The position numbers were made by a program, and so were the translations under genes. The notes below the pieces were generated by a model. It worked only from the letters and a program-made list of their open reading frames with translations. It was not told where the DNA came from and did no database searches. Positions 1-11,220 of a stretch of DNA of 64,000 nucleotides are shown in pieces (the first letter of the stretch is position 1; every line of letters starts with the position of its first letter). This DNA comes from JACDQM01 sp044373315 (GTDB taxonomy: Bacteria; Pseudomonadota; Gammaproteobacteria; Burkholderiales; Burkholderiaceae_C): assembly GCF_044373315.1 (NCBI RefSeq), contig NZ_JBILQK010000002.1:1-64000 (forward strand), read 5' to 3'.

Positions 1-95
1 CGCTTTGCCCAAGAGGCGCGCCCCAATCAGGCGACGAATGACGGAATGAAAGCCGTCAGCCGCAGCTGAAAGGCACGCCCACTCCAACAGACGGC

Positions 96-344
96 TCAGT
101 TCATCGACTTTGGCCCGCACATCACCACGTCACGACCGGCATTGATCGCGAAGCGCAAGGCCTCGGAAGGTGTGGGCCAGCCATAGCCACCAGCCAGGCT
201 CTCGTTCCTGAAGGTTTCCTGCCTCGGGATGCTGCCACGCAGGCGCACCACGACGACTGCTGCCACATAGCCAAACGCGCGCGGACGCTCGATCGCGCCG
301 GCATAAATGCGGTAGTCGCCCGCATCAACCTCTTCGAAATGCAT
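96..344 (-). CDS. Small hypothetical protein (82 aa)
   Basis: Complete 82-residue reading frame starting MHFEEVDAGDYRIYAG and ending at a TGA. I do not recognise a family. The protein is soluble-looking with a short hydrophobic stretch (AAVVVVRL) near the middle and no signal peptide or clear catalytic motif. It lies downstream of clpA on the same strand, beyond a strong clpA terminator, so it should have its own promoter. Composition is protein-like rather than out-of-frame, which is the main support. The first 95 bases of the window show no gene that I can support. Confidence 0.55.
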   Translation of the reverse strand: MHFEEVDAGDYRIYAGAIERPRAFGYVAAVVVVRLRGSIPRQETFRNESLAGGYGWPTPSEALRFAINAGRDVVMCGPKSMN

Positions 345-480
345 GGTTCACTCCCCGCGCGACCCCCTTGCCGCGGCCAGCGCAATATCCACCCTGCGCG
401 CTGCGATGACCATACGACCAAAGAGTGCCCTCGCCTGGGGGATGCACTGCCTGTCCAGCCCCTCTTGCGGCCGGAAAAGA

Positions 481-512
481 CAGGGGCCTGGTTGCTGCCA
501 ACCAGGCCCCTG
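481..512 (-). terminator. Rho-independent terminator of clpS-clpA
   Basis: Perfect 14-bp inverted repeat (481-494 with 499-512) around a CTGC tetraloop. On the minus strand it is followed by TCTTTTCC. It lies just downstream of the clpA stop codon, as expected for the end of the clpS-clpA transcript. Confidence 0.85.
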
Positions 513-548
513 CCTTCAAACCTTCGCAAGCTCAGCAGAACGAGGCGC

Positions 549-2866
<2,318 letters not shown>

Positions 2867-2870
<4 letters not shown>

Positions 2871-3238
2871 GCGGCCTCCATAATGCACTGCAGGGGATGG
2901 CCGGCACGCCTTGCGGCGCCCAGCACCAGTTCCACTTTCGTGGCTGCAACATCCTTGGTGAATACACCGCAGACGCCACGGCCATCGTGGTGGATTTTGA
3001 GCATGATTTGGGTGGCAGTATCCAAATCAAGGCGAAAAAACTCCTGAAGCACCATCACGACAAATTCCATCGGCGTGAAATCGTCGTTGAGCAACAGGAC
3101 TTGATACAGACGCGGAGGCTCGGTGCGCTGCGCAATGCGCTCCAACGTGGTCGTGCCGTCCGCATCCTCACGCCCCGGCCCGACACCGGGCGGGCTGACA
3201 TTGGGAGGCTTGGGGGGCTGGCGGGGAGAATCAGGCAT
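2867..3238 (-). CDS. clpS: ATP-dependent Clp protease adaptor ClpS
   Basis: ClpS binds the ClpA N-domain and delivers N-degron substrates. The 123-residue protein has a Pro/Gly-rich N-terminal tail of about 40 residues, then the ClpS core with the hallmark YQVLLLNDDFTPMEFVV, the helix VLQEFF and the HxDGRGVCG segment. The N-terminal tail is longer than in E. coli ClpS (106 aa), as is common in betaproteobacteria. It overlaps clpA by 4 bp and is divergent from the cold-shock gene. Confidence 0.96.
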
Positions 3239-3391
3239 GGTCCGATTCTATAGATTGGGTCTCTGTCGCGTCCTTGCAAGCCCATCATGTGCCGCCGAAG
3301 CACCAGGGAATCCCTGGATCTCCGCCAGGGTTCACAGCCAGATCATCCGCCGCATTGTTTCTTCCGTGCGCAAGCTCGGGGACCTACCGAA

Positions 3392-3421
3392 TTGACAGGG
3401 GATTGACAGCGCTTTGAGAAT
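3392..3421 (+). promoter_or_regulatory. Candidate sigma-70 promoter of the cold-shock gene
   Basis: TTGACA at 3392-3397 is followed, after an 18-nt spacer, by GAGAAT (3416-3421). A second TTGACA copy lies at 3403-3408. This would give a 5' leader of about 30 nt before the cold-shock ATG. The -35 is perfect and the -10 matches at 4 of 6 positions. Confidence 0.45.
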
Positions 3422-3458
3422 CCGCCGCGGTGCACTAGACACCGGGATGGAGAAGCAA

Positions 3459-3686
3459 ATGCAACGAGGAACTGTCAAATGGTTTAACGATGCCAAGGGT
3501 TTTGGCTTCATCGAACCAGAGTCCGGCGGGGAGGATGTGTTCGCGCACTTTTCCGCCATCCAGATGGAAGGCTTCAAGACGCTTCAGCAAGGCGGCAAGG
3601 TGCTGTTTGAGCTGGTGCAGGGCCCCAAGGGTCAATTGGCCCAGAACATCACGCCTGCCATCGAAGAGGAGCGTCTCTCAAGCTAG
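3459..3686 (+). CDS. CspA-family cold-shock protein
   Basis: Small single-stranded nucleic-acid-binding OB-fold protein, an RNA chaperone. The 75-residue reading from ATG 3459 begins MQRGTVKWFNDAKGFGFI, carrying RNP1 (KGFGFI), with the RNP2-like segment DVFAHFSAI after it. An in-frame ATG at 3447 would add MEKQ. I prefer 3459 because GGAGAAG lies a few bases upstream and family members start one or two residues before GTVKWFN. It is monocistronic, with a promoter-like TTGACA upstream and a hairpin downstream. Confidence 0.93.
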   Translation: MQRGTVKWFNDAKGFGFIEPESGGEDVFAHFSAIQMEGFKTLQQGGKVLFELVQGPKGQLAQNITPAIEEERLSS

Positions 3687-3747
3687 CCTGAGTGGCGCCG
3701 ACCGACCCGGCGAGAGCCCTGCAGCGTCAAGGCCCAAGCAGCAAGAG

Positions 3748-3773
3748 GGCGGACTGTCGCAAGACAGTCCGCC
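3748..3773 (+). terminator. Hairpin downstream of the cold-shock gene
   Basis: Perfect 11-bp stem (3748-3758 with 3763-3773) around a GCAA tetraloop, about 60 bp after the cold-shock stop. The tail on the plus strand is only weakly T-rich (GCTCGTTG). Confidence 0.6.
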
Positions 3774-3813
3774 GCTCGTTGTCGACGATCGGAATTGGGC
3801 CTATGAAGGAGAA

Positions 3814-3843
3814 CAGCCCTAGGCGCACGAGCGCCTAGGGCTG
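3814..3843 (-). terminator. Terminator of icd
   Basis: Perfect 13-bp inverted repeat (3814-3826 with 3831-3843) around a 4-nt loop. The minus-strand continuation is TTCTCCTTC. It lies 37 bp beyond the icd stop. Confidence 0.7.
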
Positions 3844-3880
3844 AGCGATGCAATGCCGGCCGCGCGTTGGCCGGACAGAT

Positions 3881-5134
<1,254 letters not shown>

Positions 5135-5173
5135 GGGGGAGTCTTTCGAAGGGGATCAAACAATACTGACGCA

Positions 5174-5196
5174 GGCCGGCCATGGGAAAGCCGGCC
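5174..5196 (-). other. Intergenic hairpin between the two IDH genes
   Basis: Inverted repeat GGCCGGC (5174-5180) and GCCGGCC (5190-5196) with a 9-nt loop, just past the monomeric IDH stop and before the icd start. It has no U-tract. It could be a weak terminator or an RNA-stability element. Confidence 0.35.
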
Positions 5197-5227
5197 CGCG
5201 AGCCAGCTTCATCCCCGCTCGAGGCGA

Positions 5228-7465
5228 TTAGGCAGCGACCGAGGCCAAGGCCGCGTTGAAGGTCGCGCTGGGGCGCATCACTGCTTCCAGCTTGGACATG
5301 TCGGGCATGTAATAGCCGCCGATATCCACCGGCTTGCCCTGCACTGCAGCCAGTTCGGCCACGATGCTGGCCTCCTGCTCGCCCAAAGCCTTGGCCAGCG
5401 GCGCGAACCGGGCCGCGAGCTCAGCATCGTCAGTCTGGGCGGCCAGGGCCTGAGCCCAATAGAGCGCCAGATAGAACTGACTGCCACGGTTGTCCAACTG
5501 GCCGGTCTTGGGGCTGGGATTCTTGTTGTTATCCAGGAGTTGGCCGGTCGCCGCGTCCAGCGTCTTGGCCAGCAGCTTGGCTTTGGGGTTGTTGTTCTTC
5601 AAACCCAGATCTTCCAGGCTGACCGCCAGCGCGAGAAACTCGCCCAGGGAGTCCCAACGCAGGTGGTTTTCCTCGACCAGTTGCTGCACGTGCTTGGGCG
5701 CAGAGCCGCCAGCGCCCGTCTCGTACATGCCACCGCCAGCCATGAGCGGCACGATGGAGAGCATCTTGGCCGAGGTGCCCAACTCCATGATGGGGAACAG
5801 ATCGGTCAGATAGTCGCGCAGGATGTTGCCGGTGGCGCTGATGGTGTCCAGGCCCCGGATCACGCGTTCCAGCGTGTAGCGCATCGCACGCACCTGACTC
5901 ATGATCTGGATATCCAGGCCCGAGGTGTTGTGCTCGTGCAGGTACATCTTGACCTTGGTGATCAGCTGCGCTTCATGCGGACGGTACTGGTCCAGCCAGA
6001 ACACCACCGGCATGCCGGAGTTGCGCGCACGGTTGACGGCCAGCTTGACCCAGTCGCGGATGGCGGCATCCTTGCACTGGCACATGCGCCAGATGTCGCC
6101 CTGCTCCACGTCCTGGCTCATCAGCACCTCGCCAGTGTCCAGGTCGGTGATATTGGCCGTGCCGTCTTCGGAGATTTCGAAGGTCTTGTCGTGCGAGCCG
6201 TATTCCTCGGCCTGCTGGGCCATCAGGCCAACGTTCGGCACCGTGCCCATGGTCTTCGGGTCGAAGGCGCCATGCCATTTGCAGAAGTTGATCATCTCCT
6301 GGTAGATGCGGGCGAAGGTAGACTCCGGCATCACCGCCTTGACATCCTTCAGGCGACCGTCGGCGCCCCACATCTTGCCGCCGTTGCGGATCATCGCCGG
6401 CATCGAAGCGTCGACGATGATGTCATTGGGCGAGTGGAAGTTGGTGATGCCCTTGGCCGAATCGACCATGGCCAGCTCAGGGCGGTGCTCGTGGCAGGCA
6501 TGCAGGTCGCGCTTGATTTCGTCCTGCTTGCTCTGCGGGAGCGTGGCGATCTTGTTGTAGAGATCGACCATGCCATTGTTGACGTTGATGCCAAGTTCCT
6601 GGAACAGAGCGCCGTGCTTTTCGAAGGCCTCACGGTAGAAAATCTTGACGCAGTGGCCGAAGACGATTGGGTGCGAGACCTTCATCATCGTGGCCTTGAC
6701 GTGCAGCGAGAACATCACGCCGGTCTGGCGCGCGTCCTCGATCTCACGCTCGTAGAAGTCCAGCAGCGCCTTCTTGCTCATGAACATGCTGTCGACCACC
6801 TCGCGGTCCAGCAGCGCAACCTTGGGCTTCAGGACAATCGTCTTGCCGCTCTTGGTGATCAACTCCATCTTGACGTTGCGAGCGCGATCCAGCGTCATCG
6901 ACTTTTCGCCGTGATAGAAGTCGCCGTTGTGCATGTGCGAGACATGTGAACGCGAGGCCTGGCTCCAGTCGGCCATGCTGTGCGGGTTCTTGCGGGCATA
7001 TTCCTTGACGGCCTTGGGCGCGCGTCGGTCGGAATTGCCCTCGCGCAGCACCGGGTTCACCGCACTACCGACGCACTTGTTGTAGCGCGCGCGGATGTCC
7101 TTCTCTTCGTCAGTCTTGGGCGCCTCCGGGTAGTCGGGAATGGCATAGCCCTTGCCCTGCAGCTCCTTGATCGCCGACTTCAGCTGCGCCACGGACGCGC
7201 TGATGTTGGGCAGCTTGATGATGTTGGCTTCGGGCTTCAGCGTCAGCTTGCCCAGTTCCGACAGGCGGTCGGGCACGCGCTGGTCTTCGCGCAGGCATTC
7301 CGGGAACTGACCCAGCACGCGGCCCGCCACCGAGATGTCGCTGGTCTCCACATGCACGCCCGCCGGCGCCACAAAGGCGCGCACGATGGGCAGGAACGAC
7401 GCGGTCGCCAACAGCGGCGCTTCGTCGGTCAGGGTGTAGATGATGGTCGGTTGCTGAGTAGTCAT
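5228..7465 (-). CDS. NADP-dependent isocitrate dehydrogenase, monomeric type
   Basis: Large single-chain isocitrate dehydrogenase, same reaction as the neighbouring dimeric enzyme but a different protein family. The 745-residue length fits the family (about 740). Recognisable family segments include MTTQQPTIIYTLTDEAPLLAT at the start, KLPNISASVAQLKSAI, NPVLREGNSDRRAP, GDFYHGEKS and the C-terminal GGYYMPDMSKLEAVMRPS. ATG 7465 was chosen over an upstream in-frame start at 7543 because family proteins begin this way; the extra 26 residues look signal-like but are atypical. Confidence 0.95.
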   Translation of the reverse strand: MTTQQPTIIYTLTDEAPLLATASFLPIVRAFVAPAGVHVETSDISVAGRVLGQFPECLREDQRVPDRLSELGKLTLKPEANIIKLPNISASVAQLKSAIKELQGKGYAIPDYPEAPKTDEEKDIRARYNKCVGSAVNPVLREGNSDRRAPKAVKEYARKNPHSMADWSQASRSHVSHMHNGDFYHGEKSMTLDRARNVKMELITKSGKTIVLKPKVALLDREVVDSMFMSKKALLDFYEREIEDARQTGVMFSLHVKATMMKVSHPIVFGHCVKIFYREAFEKHGALFQELGINVNNGMVDLYNKIATLPQSKQDEIKRDLHACHEHRPELAMVDSAKGITNFHSPNDIIVDASMPAMIRNGGKMWGADGRLKDVKAVMPESTFARIYQEMINFCKWHGAFDPKTMGTVPNVGLMAQQAEEYGSHDKTFEISEDGTANITDLDTGEVLMSQDVEQGDIWRMCQCKDAAIRDWVKLAVNRARNSGMPVVFWLDQYRPHEAQLITKVKMYLHEHNTSGLDIQIMSQVRAMRYTLERVIRGLDTISATGNILRDYLTDLFPIMELGTSAKMLSIVPLMAGGGMYETGAGGSAPKHVQQLVEENHLRWDSLGEFLALAVSLEDLGLKNNNPKAKLLAKTLDAATGQLLDNNKNPSPKTGQLDNRGSQFYLALYWAQALAAQTDDAELAARFAPLAKALGEQEASIVAELAAVQGKPVDIGGYYMPDMSKLEAVMRPSATFNAALASVAA

Positions 7466-7585
7466 GGGGGTATCCAGATCGGCCAAACAAGCAGGCGTAG
7501 AGAGGAGGATTAGAGCGGCGATTCTAAGACAGCCGTGCCGCACTGCGGACCCGGTCTTATAGAAGTCTTGGCGTGCGCGGGTTGG

Positions 7586-8281
7586 TCAGGCCGGCAAGCC
7601 GCAGATCGCAGCAATGTGCACCCACACGCCGTGCCCCAGGGCCCAGCCGGAGGCACTCACCAGGGCCAGACCGGCCAGGCGAACCGCCCAGGCCATGCCC
7701 CGCGTGCCCACCGCCTTCAGCAGCAGGCTCGGGCCGAGCGCCAGACCGACGCCCGAGGAGATGGCAAAGCTGGCCATCACCAGGGATCCCGCCGCAGCTC
7801 CGCTGGCCAGACTGGCCGTCAGCAGGGCCGACTGCAGGAGCCCGCAGGGCCAGGCAACCCAGGCCAATCCGATGAGGCCCGAGCGGGCCGGTGCCGACAG
7901 CACGATCCGCCCTGCCCCTGGCACCGCCAACGTGGCCGTACTGACATCCCGCCCGAGCTGGCTCAACCAGGCGGGCTGGCGGGCAAAGACCAGCAGATAG
8001 AGCCCAAGCAGCAGCGCTGCACAGTGGACCAGCAGCCAGAGCGGCCTGAGCCAGGCCGCAGCACCGCCGAGCCATGCCAGGGCGCCGACGCTGGCCGCCG
8101 CGATGGCTCCACCCAGCGTGTAGCTGAGCAGGCGCCCGAACTGGAAGCCCCCCATCGAGCCTCGACCGTTGCGGCCGCACGCAGTTGCCGCCGGCCCGCA
8201 CATGGCCAAGCAGTGGGGTGACCCGGCAAGGCCCATTAGCAGGGCGGATCCGGCGAGCGCAAGGTCCATCTGCAGAGTCAT
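7586..8281 (-). CDS. TauE/SafE-family membrane protein (UreH/DsbD_2-like)
   Basis: Integral membrane protein of 231 residues with about six hydrophobic segments. The N-terminal SPHCLAMCG is the Cys/His signature of the 'sulfite exporter TauE/SafE' proteins found next to cytochrome cbb3 genes. A second WPCG motif follows at about residue 150. Position next to hemN and the cco genes suggests a role in metal or thiol handling during cbb3 oxidase assembly, which is inference. It starts 20 bp after the hemN stop and probably shares its transcript. Confidence 0.8.
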   Translation of the reverse strand: MTLQMDLALAGSALLMGLAGSPHCLAMCGPAATACGRNGRGSMGGFQFGRLLSYTLGGAIAAASVGALAWLGGAAAWLRPLWLLVHCAALLLGLYLLVFARQPAWLSQLGRDVSTATLAVPGAGRIVLSAPARSGLIGLAWVAWPCGLLQSALLTASLASGAAAGSLVMASFAISSGVGLALGPSLLLKAVGTRGMAWAVRLAGLALVSASGWALGHGVWVHIAAICGLPA

Positions 8282-8301
8282 CTCTCTCGATCAGCGTCGC
8301 C

Positions 8302-9711
8302 CTAGATGATGCGAGAGAACTTCTCGCGCGTCCTGTCAGCCTGGAGGTATCGATCAAAGACCATCGCCACCGCGCGAACGAAGAACCAGCCCTTGGCCGT
8401 CACTTCGATCGAGCTCGGAAGCAATTCAACAAGCCCGGACTCTTCAAGGCTTCGCAACTGCTCGATCTCGGCGCGGAAGTAGTCCTTCACCCTAATCAGA
8501 TGGGCCAGTTCGATCGATTCGAACTCGACCCGCCCCTGGCACATCAGCGCCATGATCATGGCCCTGCGCACCAGATCATCACGGTTGAGCGCAAGCCCCC
8601 GGACGATGGGCAACTGCCGCTGGCGCAATGCGTCGTAGTACTCGGGCAAGGTCTTGGCATTCTGGCTGTAGGTCGCACCGACACGGCCGATCGACGAAAC
8701 GCCGAGGCCAATCAGGTCGCAGTCCGGTTGCGTGCTGTAGCCCTGGAAGTTGCGATGCAGGCGTCCTTGACGCTTGGCCACGGCCAGCGAGTCGGTGGGC
8801 AGGGCAAAGTGGTCCATGCCGATGTAGACATAGCCGTGCCCGAGGAAACCACTGATGGCGCCCGAAAGCATGTGCAGCTTGTCGGCCGCCACCGGCAGGC
8901 GTGTCGCATCGATCCGGCGCTGTGGCTTGAAGCGCTGTGGCAGGTGGGCGTAGCCGTAGAGCGCGATCCGATCCGGCTTGAGAGCTGCCACTTGGGCGAT
9001 GGTGCGGGCAAAAGACTCGGGCGTCTGCTGAGGCAGGCCGTAGATCAGGTCCACATTGGTCGACTCGAAGCCCAAGGTTCGGGCCTCGCTCATCAGAAGG
9101 GCAACACTCTCATGGCTTTGCAAGCGATGCACGGCCTTCTGCACGTCGGGATCGAAGTCCTGCACACCGAAGCTCAGGCGATTGAAACCGAGCTGGCGCA
9201 GATGCTGGAGGCGCTCGCGGGTGACCGTGCGAGGATCAACCTCGATCGAGACTTCGGCACCCGGAGCCAGCTTGAAGTGCTGCTGGATGTCCTGCATGAC
9301 ACGGGTCAGTTCAGCGTCACTCAAAAAGGTCGGTGAGCCGCCGCCGAAATGCAGCTGGGACACGGACTCCTGCCGACCGAGCCGTTCACGGGTCAGCGCC
9401 ACCTCGACTGCCAGCGCATCCAGGTACTCGCCAGCCCGCTCATGGTGCTTGGTGATGACCTTGTTGCAGGCACAGTAGTAGCAGACCGACTCGCAGAAGG
9501 GCACATGCACATAGAGAGACAAGGGCGCGCCGCCCCCGACCTGAGAGCCTGTGCCACGCTGTACAAGCGCCTGCTCGTACTGCTGAACAGTAAACGCCTC
9601 GACGAAGCGGTCTGCCGTCGGGTAGGAGGTGTAGCGAGGCCCTGCGACGTCAAAGCGGCGCAACAGCGCCTCGTCAACGCCAGCGGGCGTCAGGGTATTG
9701 CTTGCAGTCAT
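8302..9711 (-). CDS. hemN: Oxygen-independent coproporphyrinogen III oxidase (radical SAM)
   Basis: Decarboxylates coproporphyrinogen III to protoporphyrinogen IX without oxygen, supplying haem under low oxygen. The 469-residue protein carries the radical-SAM cysteines C73-x3-C77-x2-C80 in HVPFCESVCYYCACNKV, the LHFGGGSPTF segment and the family N-terminus RYTSYPTA. ATG 9711 was preferred to an in-frame start at 9786 because the added residues are not conserved-looking. It is divergent from fnr, with an FNR-type palindrome between them. Confidence 0.96.
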   Translation of the reverse strand: MTASNTLTPAGVDEALLRRFDVAGPRYTSYPTADRFVEAFTVQQYEQALVQRGTGSQVGGGAPLSLYVHVPFCESVCYYCACNKVITKHHERAGEYLDALAVEVALTRERLGRQESVSQLHFGGGSPTFLSDAELTRVMQDIQQHFKLAPGAEVSIEVDPRTVTRERLQHLRQLGFNRLSFGVQDFDPDVQKAVHRLQSHESVALLMSEARTLGFESTNVDLIYGLPQQTPESFARTIAQVAALKPDRIALYGYAHLPQRFKPQRRIDATRLPVAADKLHMLSGAISGFLGHGYVYIGMDHFALPTDSLAVAKRQGRLHRNFQGYSTQPDCDLIGLGVSSIGRVGATYSQNAKTLPEYYDALRQRQLPIVRGLALNRDDLVRRAMIMALMCQGRVEFESIELAHLIRVKDYFRAEIEQLRSLEESGLVELLPSSIEVTAKGWFFVRAVAMVFDRYLQADRTREKFSRII

Positions 9712-9745
9712 GGCGGTGACTGTGCCAAGCTCCAGCCGGGGCTGG

Positions 9746-9759
9746 TTGATCTGAGTCAA
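9746..9759. promoter_or_regulatory. FNR/ANR-type binding site between hemN and fnr
   Basis: TTGATCTGAGTCAA matches the FNR consensus TTGAT-N4-ATCAA at 9 of 10 specified bases. Its centre is 9752.5. For a class II promoter (centre at -41.5), a plus-strand start near 9794 would place AACAAT (9782-9787) as the -10 box, favouring fnr. Towards hemN the same geometry would put the start at the ATG itself. Confidence 0.7.
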
Positions 9760-9893
9760 GCTAGCTCGGGTTTGGGACGGCAACAATGCGCCTGGAATTG
9801 AGGAGCATCATGTTCACACCCCAAACAACGTCCACCGCGTCTGATTCAGCATTGAGCAAAAGCAGTTGCAGGGGGCAGACCATAATGCGCGGC

Positions 9894-10634
9894 ATGAGCA
9901 CCACCGCACCCATCAAGATCGAACCGTTCAAGGTCGCCTGTTCGAGTTGCAATCTGCGCGAACTGTGCCTGCCGGTCGGCCTGTCCAAAAGCAATCTTGA
10001 CCAGTTGGACAACTTGGTCGCAGCGCGCCGCACCGTCTCGCGTGGCGACACCCTGTTTCGCACCGGCGACAGCTTTCAGTCGCTCTATGCGGTTCGTACC
10101 GGCTTCTTCAAGACTTGCGTCTCGTCCGAGGACGGCCGCGACCAGGTCACGGGATTCCAGATGGCAGGTGAGCTGCTGGGCCTCGACGGCATCAGCAACG
10201 ACCGCCACTCCTGCGACGCCGTGGCGCTGGAGGACTCGCAGGTCTGCGTGATTCCCTATGAACAGTTGGAAGAGCTGTCGCGCGAGTTCACTGACCTGCA
10301 GCACCAGTTCCACAAGATCATGAGCCGCGAGATCGTGCGCGACCATGGCGTGATGCTGCTGCTCGGCAGCATGCGCGCGGAAGAGCGACTGGCCGCCTTT
10401 CTGCTGAACCTCACCCAGCGCCTGCAGGCCCGCGGCTTCTCCGCCTCTAGCCTGGTGCTGCGCATGACGCGCGAGGAAATCGGCAGCTATCTCGGCCTCA
10501 AGCTGGAAACGGTCAGCCGGACCTTCTCTCGCTTTCAGGACGAAGGCCTGCTCGAGGTGAAGCAGCGCCAGATCACCATCGTGGATCAATCCGGTCTGGA
10601 GCGGCTGGTCAACAGCAGCAACGGCGCCTGCTGA
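9894..10634 (+). CDS. fnr: FNR-type oxygen-sensing transcription regulator
   Basis: CRP/FNR-family regulator that binds a [4Fe-4S] cluster when oxygen is low and then activates anaerobic and microaerobic genes. In the 246-residue reading from ATG 9894 the cluster cysteines are C16, C19, C25 and C107. A cyclic-nucleotide-binding-like barrel follows, then a C-terminal helix-turn-helix with recognition helix KLETVSRTFSRF; its E-x2-S-R pattern reads TTGAT half-sites. Start alternatives are ATG 9885 and 9786. It is divergent from hemN and convergent with a small membrane-protein gene. Confidence 0.95.
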   Translation: MSTTAPIKIEPFKVACSSCNLRELCLPVGLSKSNLDQLDNLVAARRTVSRGDTLFRTGDSFQSLYAVRTGFFKTCVSSEDGRDQVTGFQMAGELLGLDGISNDRHSCDAVALEDSQVCVIPYEQLEELSREFTDLQHQFHKIMSREIVRDHGVMLLLGSMRAEERLAAFLLNLTQRLQARGFSASSLVLRMTREEIGSYLGLKLETVSRTFSRFQDEGLLEVKQRQITIVDQSGLERLVNSSNGAC

Positions 10635-10673
10635 GGCTGCCGACACGATCCGGCCTTCTCGGCGGCCTGCGGC

Positions 10674-10967
10674 TCAGTCCCGCAGACTCTCGGCTGGCGG
10701 TGTGCTGGCCAGCAATGCCGCGATTCCTGCCGCGATGGAGATGATGCTCCAGAAGAGCAGAAATGCGATGGTGTAGACGGCCGCATTGGGCATGTCCAGA
10801 TGCATGCCGGCCGCCCAGCGCAAGTCGGCCGGATCAACCAGCGCAAACACCAGCGCTTCCATCACGCCTGCCATCACAAACGCCGGCCACAGCACCACCA
10901 TCAACAGCCGCGCGCCCCGCGTCGGCGGTGGCTGCAACTCGCTTGCAGTGTCCTGCAGCGCGCTCAT
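10674..10967 (-). CDS. Small membrane protein in the cco cluster (97 aa)
   Basis: 97-residue protein with two clear hydrophobic helices (about 20-43 and 62-86) and a Pro/Arg-rich cytoplasmic N-terminus. I do not recognise a named family. Its ATG overlaps the stop of the FixH-like gene by 4 bp (ATGA), so it is the last cistron of the cco-ccoG transcript and translationally coupled. Location suggests a cbb3 oxidase accessory role; this is inference. Confidence 0.75.
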   Translation of the reverse strand: MSALQDTASELQPPPTRGARLLMVVLWPAFVMAGVMEALVFALVDPADLRWAAGMHLDMPNAAVYTIAFLLFWSIISIAAGIAALLASTPPAESLRD

Positions 10968-11206
10968 TGCCCGCCTGTCGCAGCGTGGTTGCGCGCCTTG
11001 CCAGCAGGCTGCATGGCGCGCGAATCGGTGCTCTCGGCTGAGACCTTACGGGCGGATGTATCGAGCACCGGGTCCGGGTACTTCAAGGCGAGCCCCAGCG
11101 TGACGAAGCTGGCCACCACCACCGCAAGCGGGCCGCCCACGACCAGCCACATCATGCGTTCAGTCCACCAGCGCTGGGTGCCGGATTCGTTCGGGGTCTG
11201 CGTCAT
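10964..11206 (-). CDS. Short FixH/CcoH-like membrane protein
   Basis: 80-residue protein with one transmembrane helix (about 19-43), preceded by WWTERMMW and followed by a short polar tail. The N-terminal pattern (Trp-rich, VVGGPLAVVVASFVTLGLAL, then KYPDPV) resembles the start of FixH/CcoH, an assembly factor for cbb3 oxidase. Classical FixH has a periplasmic domain of about 100 residues that is missing here. It lies 15 bp after ccoG and overlaps the next gene. Confidence 0.65.
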   Translation of the reverse strand: MTQTPNESGTQRWWTERMMWLVVGGPLAVVVASFVTLGLALKYPDPVLDTSARKVSAESTDSRAMQPAGKARNHAATGGQ

Positions 11207-11220
11207 TGATGTCTCCTTGA

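Noticed and set aside
9798..9811. Second FNR-like sequence TTGAGGAGCATCAT upstream of fnr
   Set aside because: Matches 8 of 10 consensus bases but breaks the outer base of both half-sites and overlaps a ribosome-site-like GAGGAG; too weak to list beside the site at 9746.
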